From contig NZ_CP021731.1 in assembly GCF_003628555.1 (NCBI RefSeq), positions 2,418,001 through 2,482,000 of the forward strand: 64,000 nucleotides of DNA, read 5' to 3'. Under the pieces are notes generated by a model. It ran no database searches. It was not told the DNA's origin and saw only the letters and a program-made list of their open reading frames with translations. Numbering within the stretch: the first letter of the stretch is position 1; the number at the start of each line of letters is the position of its first letter. The DNA is from Azoarcus sp. DN11 (GTDB lineage: Bacteria > Pseudomonadota > Gammaproteobacteria > Burkholderiales > Rhodocyclaceae). This document shows positions 56,265 to 64,000 of the stretch, piece by piece. A program made the translations under genes and the position numbers.

Positions 56265-57460
56265 TGGCTGAGCTCCGCGTGCCTCCGTTGCTCGTCGTCG
56301 CTGGACTCTCAGCGCGCATGCTCGCCGAGGCCGCGCGTACCAGCGGCTATCGGGCGATCGCGCTGGATCTCTTCGCGGATCGCGACACGCGGCGCGCGGC
56401 GGAGGCGTGCCTGCCGATCGGGGACGCGGCGAGTCTCGCGATCGACGGCGATGCGCTGGTCGACGCCCTGGGCCGTGCCCGCGCCGCGGGGGCGCAGGCG
56501 TGGGTGGCGGGGAGCGGTTTCGACGGGCATTCGGAACTCCTCGCGGCAGGGCAGGCGGTGCTGCCGCTTGCGGGCAATCCGCCCGAGGTCGCCGCGCGCG
56601 TGCGCGATCCGGCACAGTTCTACGGGCGGCTCGCGGCCCTTGGCATTCCGCACCCGCAGACCCGGTGCGACCGTCCGCCGTCGCCGCGCGGCTGGCTGCG
56701 CAAGAACGCGGCGAGCAGCGGCGGCTGGGACGTCCGTGCGGCGCGTCCGGACGATGCCGACGCGGAATCTTCGATCTATTACCAGCGCATCGCCGCGGGC
56801 GTGCCGATGTCGGCGCTCTTCGTGGCCGACGGCCGCCGTACCCGGCTCGTCGGCGTCAATATGCAGATCGTGCGGCCGTTCTGCGGGCGTCCCTTCGTGT
56901 TCCACGGCTGTATCGGGCCGGTCGGCGTCGCGCCGTCCGTCCGTTGCGCGCTGGAGGCGATGCTCGATGCGCTTGTTGCCGATTTCGGCCTGCGCGGCTT
57001 GAACGGGCTCGACTTCCTGCTCGACGACGACGAGATCCGCGTGATCGAACTCAACCCCCGCCCGCCGGCGAGCATCGCGCTGTATCCCGATGCCATACCG
57101 GAGGGATTGTTGCGGGCCCATGTCGAGGCAAGCTGCGGCGGCCGGTTGCCGGCGCACGACCCGCACGGCGCCGTCGCGGGCGTGCGCGGCTTCGAGACCG
57201 TGTTCGCACAGCGGGCGTGGAACGTCGGCGCGCCGGAATCGGCCGCACTCGCGCAGCAGACGTGGTGCCACGACCTGCCGGCGAGCGGCACGCGCATCGC
57301 GCGCGGAGAACCGCTGTGCACGGCCTCCGCCGCGGGCGGCGACGCAGACGAAGTCGAGGCGCTACTGTCGCAGCGGCGCCGGCAGATACCTTTCCTCCTG
57401 GAGCAGGCGAATGAACGAAGCAGCGAAGGTGCTCGCGGCCGAGCGCTCGAGTGTCAATGA
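56264..57460 (+). CDS. ATP-grasp protein of the H4MPT cluster
   Basis: 398-aa protein with an N-terminal preATP-grasp Rossmann region and an ATP-grasp core whose metal-binding end reads LNGLDFLLDDDEIRVIELNPRPPAS. Such ATP-grasp genes are standing members of H4MPT clusters in methylotrophs, thought to work in cofactor synthesis, but the step is not assigned to my knowledge. It overlaps mch by 50 nt. Confidence 0.8.
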   Translation: MAELRVPPLLVVAGLSARMLAEAARTSGYRAIALDLFADRDTRRAAEACLPIGDAASLAIDGDALVDALGRARAAGAQAWVAGSGFDGHSELLAAGQAVLPLAGNPPEVAARVRDPAQFYGRLAALGIPHPQTRCDRPPSPRGWLRKNAASSGGWDVRAARPDDADAESSIYYQRIAAGVPMSALFVADGRRTRLVGVNMQIVRPFCGRPFVFHGCIGPVGVAPSVRCALEAMLDALVADFGLRGLNGLDFLLDDDEIRVIELNPRPPASIALYPDAIPEGLLRAHVEASCGGRLPAHDPHGAVAGVRGFETVFAQRAWNVGAPESAALAQQTWCHDLPASGTRIARGEPLCTASAAGGDADEVEALLSQRRRQIPFLLEQANERSSEGARGRALECQ

Positions 57461-58427
57461 ACTCGCGGCACCGCTCGTCACCCGGCTGATCGGCCGCGCG
57501 GACGAGTGGCGGCTCGACATACAGCGGACGGATGCGGGCGTCACGATCGTCGATGCCGGCATCGGCACGCGCGGCAGCGTCGCCGCGGGACTCGCGATCG
57601 GCGAAATCTGCATGGGCGGACTCGGCCGCGTGCGCCTCGCCTCGGGCGGCGAGGGCGGTAGCGAGGGCGGCTGGCCGACCTGGGTCGAGGTCGCCAGTTC
57701 GCAGCCAGTGCTCGCGTGCCTCGCGAGCCAGTACGCGGGCTGGAGCCTGTCGGCGAGCAAAGAGGAGGGCGGGGGCAGGAAGTTCTTCTCGCTCGGCTCC
57801 GGCCCGGCACGCGCGCTCGCCTGCCGGGAACCGCTCTTCGAGGAGCTCGGCTACCGCGACCGCGTCGGCCCCGCCGTGCTGGTGCTCGAGGTCGACCGGA
57901 CTCCGCCGCCGATCGTGATCGACAAGATCCTGCGCGATTGCGGCCTCGAACCGTCGCAGCTCACGCTGGTGCTGACGCCGACGACGAGCCTCGCCGGCTC
58001 GACGCAGGTCGTCGCGCGCGTGCTCGAAGTCGCGCTGCACAAGGCGCACGAGCTGGGTTTTGCGCTCGGCGACATCGTCGACGGCAGCGCCCGCGCGCCG
58101 CTGCCGGCGCCGAGCCCGGACACAGGCATCGCGATGGGGCGCACAAACGACGCGATCCTCTACGGCGGCCAGGTGCATCTGACGGTCGCGGGCGATGACG
58201 ACGCGGCGCGCGACCTCGCGCACAAGCTGCCGTCATCGACTTCGCGCGACTACGGACGCTCGTTCGCCGACATCTTCCGCGACTACGAGTACGATTTCTA
58301 CCGCATCGACGGGGCGCTGTTCGCGCCGGCCGAGGTCTGGGTCAGCAGCCTTGCGAGCGGGTGTACGTGGCACGCGGGCAAGCTCGACATGGGCTTGCTG
58401 CGCCGTCTGTGGCTGGACGAGGCATGA
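57411..58427 (+). CDS. mch: Methenyl-H4MPT cyclohydrolase
   Basis: 338-aa enzyme hydrolysing methenyl-H4MPT to formyl-H4MPT. Family pattern from SVNELAAPLVTRLI through GEICMGGLGRV, EEGGGRKFFSLGSGPARAL, and MGRTNDAILYGG. A GGAGCAGG site inside the upstream gene serves the ATG. Coupled to the following RimK-like gene by ATGA. The next enzyme in the pathway (Fhc) is not in the window. Confidence 0.93.
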   Translation: MNEAAKVLAAERSSVNELAAPLVTRLIGRADEWRLDIQRTDAGVTIVDAGIGTRGSVAAGLAIGEICMGGLGRVRLASGGEGGSEGGWPTWVEVASSQPVLACLASQYAGWSLSASKEEGGGRKFFSLGSGPARALACREPLFEELGYRDRVGPAVLVLEVDRTPPPIVIDKILRDCGLEPSQLTLVLTPTTSLAGSTQVVARVLEVALHKAHELGFALGDIVDGSARAPLPAPSPDTGIAMGRTNDAILYGGQVHLTVAGDDDAARDLAHKLPSSTSRDYGRSFADIFRDYEYDFYRIDGALFAPAEVWVSSLASGCTWHAGKLDMGLLRRLWLDEA

Positions 58428-59407
58428 CGCCCCTCGACCTCTCGGCGCCCGGGCGCCCCCGCGTGGCGATCCTGACCGACGAGACAGGCTGGCATACCAC
58501 CCGCTTGCGCCGGGCGCTGGCGCGCCGCGGTTACGAAGGCCGCTGCGCGGACCTCGAGGATTGCCGCTTCGACATCTCCCGGGCCGGCCCCGGCATCGTG
58601 ATCCCCGGCTTCGGGCGCACGCTGCCGGTGGCCGCGATCGTGCGCGGCATCGCCGGCGGCAGCCTCGAACAGGTCACGAAGCGGCTCGGCATTCTGCACG
58701 CGCTGCGCGAGCTAGGCGTGCCGGTCTATAACGATGCGCGGGCGATCGAGCGCAGTGTCGACAAGTCGATGACGAGTTTCCTGCTGCATCGCGCCGGCAT
58801 CGCTTCGCCGCCGTCGTGGGCGATGGAGTCGGAGGCCGAGGCGCGGCGGCTGGTGATGGCCGAGACGGCGGCCGGCCGCTGCCTCGTCTTGAAGCCGCTG
58901 TTCGGATCGCAGGGCAAGGGCTTGCAGCGCGTCGGCTGCGTCGACGGGCGCCCGGTGTCGCTGCCCGGGCTCGCGGACTACGGCCGGCTCGCCTATCTGC
59001 AGCGCTTCGTGCCGCAGCCCGAAGGGCCGGGCACGCCGGGTTTCGACTGGCGCGTGCTGGTGGTCGGCGGACGGGCGGTCGCGGCGATGCGACGCGTGAG
59101 CGCGCACTGGGTCCGAAATGTCGCACAAGGGGCTCGCTGCCAGGCAGCGCCGGTCACGCCCGCGCTCGCAGCGCTTGCAGAAGGAGCCGCCACGGCGCTC
59201 GGCATGGATTACGCCGGGGTCGATCTCGTGCCCGACGCGAGCGCGCCGCTCGGGGCGCAGGTGCTCGAGGTGAATGGGGTCGCAGCGTGGCGGGGGCTGC
59301 AGTCGGTGACGGGTTTCGACATCGCGCAGGCGATGGTCGACGATCTCCTCGGCCGCCGGTTGGGCGTCGCCCTGTCGCCGGTCGACGCGCTTGAGCGCGC
59401 AGGGTAG
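58424..59407 (+). CDS. RimK-like ATP-grasp ligase of the H4MPT cluster
   Basis: 327-aa ATP-grasp enzyme of the RimK/glutamate-ligase type (VYNDARAIERSVDKSMTSFLL; VLKPLFGSQGKGLQRV; terminal LEVNGVAAWRGLQ). Archaeal MptN, of the same family, adds glutamate to H4MPT to make sarcinapterin; a glutamylating step for the bacterial cofactor is a reasonable inference. Coupled to mch. Confidence 0.8.
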   Translation: MTPLDLSAPGRPRVAILTDETGWHTTRLRRALARRGYEGRCADLEDCRFDISRAGPGIVIPGFGRTLPVAAIVRGIAGGSLEQVTKRLGILHALRELGVPVYNDARAIERSVDKSMTSFLLHRAGIASPPSWAMESEAEARRLVMAETAAGRCLVLKPLFGSQGKGLQRVGCVDGRPVSLPGLADYGRLAYLQRFVPQPEGPGTPGFDWRVLVVGGRAVAAMRRVSAHWVRNVAQGARCQAAPVTPALAALAEGAATALGMDYAGVDLVPDASAPLGAQVLEVNGVAAWRGLQSVTGFDIAQAMVDDLLGRRLGVALSPVDALERAG

Positions 59408-59411
59408 CGGC

Positions 59412-60329
59412 GTGGGCGCGATCGACGAACGGCTTGCCCACGGGCGGGCCGCGTTCCTGTGGGCCTGCGGGCTCGACGTCGCGGTGCGCAAACCCGGCAA
59501 CGTCAGCCGCCACTCCGGCGGCCACGGCATGCAGGCGCAGGCCTTTCTCGCGAGCGCGGAAGTCTCCGCCGGGCCGCTGTTTGCCCGCGGGGCGCCCGTC
59601 GGCGAGCGCATCGAGGCAGCGGTCGCGGCGACGCGTGCGGCGGTCGGCTGCAACACCAACCTGGGCATCCTGCTGCTGTGCGCGCCGATCGCGGCGGCGC
59701 TCGAGGCCGTCGCAAGCCGGGAAGCTTCGCGGTGCATCGACCCCGTCGCGTTGCGCCGCACGCTGCAGACGGTGCTCGCGAACCTCGACATCGACGACGC
59801 GCACGCAGCCTATCGCGCGATCGCCCTCGCGAACCCCGGCGGGCTCGGGCGGTCGGACGAGCAGGACGTCGCGGAGGAACCCACGATCGATCTACGCGCC
59901 GCCATGGCACTCGCCGCCGGGCGCGACAGCATCGCGCGCCAGTATGCCAACGGCTATGCCGACGTGTTCGATCACGGCCTCGCCGCGCTGTGCGCCGAAG
60001 CGCTGACAGGCGAGCGTCTCGCGCACGCGGTGCAATCGGTTTTCCTCGTCTTTCTCGGCACCTGGCCCGATACACACATTGTTCGAAAACTCGGCTGCGC
60101 CGCGGCGCAGACTGTCACCGCCGAGGCCGCCGCGTGGCTGGATCGCTTCCGCTGCGAGCCCGGAGCGGGGGAGTCGGCCGGATTCACGGCGTGGGACGAG
60201 CACCTGAAAAGCGCGGGAATCAACCCTGGAACGAGCGCGGACCTGACCGTTTGCACGCTTTTTGCGGGCGCATTGCTGCAGCCGGACGTGATCGGCCTGC
60301 GCGTGGCCGAAAGTTGGCATAAAACGTGA
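59412..60329 (+). CDS. CitG-like (triphosphoribosyl-dephospho-CoA synthase family) protein
   Basis: 305-aa all-helical protein of the CitG/MdcB family ([40 protein letters not shown]). No citrate or malonate lyase genes are near, and CitG-like genes recur in H4MPT clusters, so it likely transfers a ribosyl-phosphate-type group during cofactor synthesis. Starts at GTG 59412; a TTG at 59391 inside the previous gene is in frame. Confidence 0.78.
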   Translation: MGAIDERLAHGRAAFLWACGLDVAVRKPGNVSRHSGGHGMQAQAFLASAEVSAGPLFARGAPVGERIEAAVAATRAAVGCNTNLGILLLCAPIAAALEAVASREASRCIDPVALRRTLQTVLANLDIDDAHAAYRAIALANPGGLGRSDEQDVAEEPTIDLRAAMALAAGRDSIARQYANGYADVFDHGLAALCAEALTGERLAHAVQSVFLVFLGTWPDTHIVRKLGCAAAQTVTAEAAAWLDRFRCEPGAGESAGFTAWDEHLKSAGINPGTSADLTVCTLFAGALLQPDVIGLRVAESWHKT

Positions 60330-60426
60330 ATTCACTTGCTCCGACATCGGTCCAGTCCGACGTCCGGAACTTCGGTGTCCCCCCGATGAGGGACATCGGG
60401 TGAAACACTCAAAGGAGAAACATGCA

Positions 60427-60939
60427 ATGGCAAAAATCGATCGCATGCTGGTAGGGGAGTCGCTGGTGGGAGACGGCAACGAGGTTGCGCATATCGACCT
60501 CATCATCGGGCCGCGCGGCAGCCCCGCGGAATCGGCGTTCAGCCACGCACTGACGAACAACAAGGACGGCTTCACCTCGCTGCTTGCGGTGGTCGCGCCC
60601 AACCTGATGACGAAACCGGCAACGGTGATGTTCAACAAGGTCACGATCAAGGGCGCCAAGCAGGCCGTGCAGATGTTCGGTCCGGCGCAGCGCGGGGTCG
60701 CGATGGCGGTTGCGGACAGCGTCGAGGACGGGACGATTCCGGCGAGCGAGGCGGATAACCTGTTCATCTGCGTCGGCGTCTTCATCCACTGGCTCGCCGA
60801 GGATGACAAGAAGATCCAGGACTACAACTACCAGGCGACGCGCGAGTCGATCCAGCGGGCCGTGGCTGGCCAGCCGACGGCGGCGGAAGTGGTCGCGAAG
60901 AAATCCTCGATGGCGCACCCGTTCGCTGCGCACGTATAA
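60427..60939 (+). CDS. fae: Formaldehyde-activating enzyme
   Basis: 170-aa enzyme condensing formaldehyde with H4MPT. His22 in [11 protein letters not shown] is the catalytic residue of the family; [17 protein letters not shown] and the [17 protein letters not shown] core are intact. AAAGGAG precedes the ATG. It is last in the cluster and followed by a strong terminator, so it can be transcribed to high level. It detoxifies and oxidises formaldehyde from demethylation. Confidence 0.97.
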   Translation: MAKIDRMLVGESLVGDGNEVAHIDLIIGPRGSPAESAFSHALTNNKDGFTSLLAVVAPNLMTKPATVMFNKVTIKGAKQAVQMFGPAQRGVAMAVADSVEDGTIPASEADNLFICVGVFIHWLAEDDKKIQDYNYQATRESIQRAVAGQPTAAEVVAKKSSMAHPFAAHV

Positions 60940-60983
60940 ACAATGGTGGCAGGCCGCCTGCACGGCCGCGCCCATGCAAAAAA

Positions 60984-61008
60984 GCCGAAGACGTCCTTCG
61001 GCTTTTTT
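60984..61008. terminator. Bidirectional Rho-independent terminator
   Basis: GCCGAAG (60984-60990) pairs with CTTCGGC (60996-61002). Six A residues lie before the stem and six T residues after it, so it serves fae and the convergent FolB-like gene. Confidence 0.92.
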
Positions 61009-61026
61009 GCTGCTTGCTACGACCGT

Positions 61027-61461
61027 TCAGTCGGTGCGCGGGTGCGGCACGAGGCCGGTGCCGAGCAGGTGCAGGACTTCGGCGGTGCGTCGCGGCAGAT
61101 GATCCGGCACTGCGCGCGTTCGTTCGATCACCACACCGACGCCATCGACGTCGTCGAACTTGCCCGGCTTCGTCACCGCCACCCGCAGCCAGTGGGCGCC
61201 GAAGCGCGTCAGGAGCAGGTTCGAGACGGCCTCAGCGAAGGCCTCGAGGAGCTGGAAGCGATGCGTCTGCAACAGCTCGCGCAGCGCCGCGCGCACCTCG
61301 CCATAGTCGATCGTGTCGCCGATCCGGTCGGTGCTGCACGCCAGCGCGCGCGGCACACCGGCGGCCAGATCGATGCGGATCGGCTGCGGCTCGTGCAGTT
61401 CGTTGTCGCAGATGCCGATGACGGTGTTGCCGCGGAAACCGTCGATGAAAATCACGTCCAT
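61027..61461 (-). CDS. Dihydroneopterin aldolase-like protein (FolB paralogue 2)
   Basis: 144-aa FolB-fold protein: MDVIFIDGFRGNTVIGICDNEL with the pterin-anchoring Glu, TIDYGEVRAALRELL, LLEAFAEAVSNLLL and VTKPGKF. It is convergent with fae and divergent from the sigma54 activator gene. Its presence beside H4MPT genes suggests a pterin-building role distinct from paralogue 1. No clear ribosome site precedes the chosen ATG; an in-frame ATG at 61506 is possible. Confidence 0.8.
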   Translation of the reverse strand: MDVIFIDGFRGNTVIGICDNELHEPQPIRIDLAAGVPRALACSTDRIGDTIDYGEVRAALRELLQTHRFQLLEAFAEAVSNLLLTRFGAHWLRVAVTKPGKFDDVDGVGVVIERTRAVPDHLPRRTAEVLHLLGTGLVPHPRTD

Positions 61462-61880
61462 GGCAGCGGGAGCGCCAGCGACGGATGATGCAGCGTCTGT
61501 CGGCATCCGCAGCAGGGGATGGGTGGCGTGCAAGGCGGCGCTCCAGCGAGAGGTTTTCGGGGGAAGGGGGGTGCCACGTTCGACGGGAAAACCTGTGTCA
61601 CCCGCTCCGGTCAAAGCGAGATTCGCGCCATATCGGCGAACTGCGCCGGATGCTGCGGTGCGCAATATAAGGATCCGCTTTTGCGTCGTCGCCGGGCGGA
61701 ACTCGGCTTATACTCCAAATGCCGGATGGGGTAGTTTGCCCACAAATAAATCGCCGCCCGCCGGGGCGTCCCCGGGTAGTCGCCAGGGAAAACGGTGGCC
61801 GCGAAGGTCGATGAGGTGCGTCAGACACCTTGCGCCGGAAGCGGACGAGACGCAGGCCTTTGGAGGAGGAGACCGTTGTG

Positions 61881-63899
<2,019 letters not shown>

Positions 63900-63927
63900 C
63901 GACGTTCCGGGGGCTGCTCCGCCGCAT

Positions 63928-64000
63928 GTGCCGGAGGAGCATGTCCCCACCGGCGGCACCGCGGGCGATGCCGCGCAGCGCGACCGCTGGGCCTGGGCGC
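63928..64000 (+). CDS. Start of a probable UMF1-family MFS transporter (partial)
   Basis: The 24 codons before the window edge read VPEEHVPTGGTAGDAAQRDRWAWA when grouped from a GTG at 63928. The end D-R-W-A-W-A resembles the opening of UMF1/Atg22-like transporters, where it continues into an L-Y-D-F-A-N-S-type motif. Too short for certainty. Confidence 0.3.
   Translation, partial: MPEEHVPTGGTAGDAAQRDRWAWA

Overview
The window is GC-rich (roughly two thirds G+C by eye) and densely coded. It looks like the chromosome of an Azoarcus/Aromatoleum/Thauera-type betaproteobacterium. That placement is inferred from the mix of bacterial folate and tetrahydromethanopterin (H4MPT) one-carbon genes, the glycine-betaine catabolic genes and the codon use; no rRNA or tRNA gene is present to anchor it. 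The theme from end to end is the uptake of methylated amines, their demethylation, and the handling of the released C1 units.

Region 1 (1-9.5 kb): the end of a glycine-betaine/proline-type ABC importer (proW fragment, proX), a MmgE/PrpD protein, a GlxA/GbdR-type regulator, and a catabolic run of DapA-like lyase, FAD amine oxidase, aldehyde dehydrogenase and a GbcB-like flavin/[2Fe-2S] reductase. Region 2 (9.5-14.8 kb): a GAF-GGDEF-EAL protein and, on the minus strand, a translationally coupled purU-folD-folC operon for tetrahydrofolate (THF) C1 units. Region 3 (14.8-18.4 kb): divergent from purU, a corrinoid-protein operon (corrinoid protein, DUF1638, a small 'virulence factor' family protein, MetV-like and MetF). 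It ends in a 26-nt fossil of a methyltransferase gene. Region 4 (18.4-30 kb): a dipeptidase/DUF5943 pair as found beside dimethylglycine genes in Pseudomonas, an MFS transporter, several LysR/AraC regulators, two short-chain dehydrogenases and a HyuA-like protein. Region 5 (30-35 kb): a second corrinoid operon (near-identical corrinoid protein, pterin-dependent methyltransferase, RACo-like reactivator, Fe-S protein). Region 6 (35-43.3 kb): glyA, sdaA, soxBDAG, which take sarcosine to glycine, serine and pyruvate.

Region 7 (43.3-49.4 kb) is a lower-GC, gene-poor island with a truncated response regulator, a frameshifted gene, orphan hypotheticals, an NTPase fragment and a predicted PD-(D/E)XK nuclease. 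It looks like a decayed accessory or defence island. Region 8 (49.4-52 kb): metNIQ methionine importer. Region 9 (52-61.5 kb): a CobC-like gene and an H4MPT formaldehyde-oxidation cluster (beta-RFAP synthase, mtdB, ATP-grasp, mch, RimK-like ATP-grasp, CitG-like, fae), flanked by two FolB paralogues. The window closes with a sigma54-dependent activator and the first codons of a probable UMF1-type transporter.

The genes fit together as follows. Betaines enter by ABC uptake. Methyl groups are removed either oxidatively (sarcosine oxidase, giving methylene-THF and/or formaldehyde) or by corrinoid methyl transfer to THF. Methyl- and methylene-THF are then processed by MetVF, FolD and PurU, while free formaldehyde is caught by Fae and oxidised on H4MPT. 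The most novel signals are a three-stem structured leader conserved in front of both corrinoid genes with its closing stem abutting the Shine-Dalgarno, and a TGTC-N7-GACA inverted repeat shared by three C1 loci.
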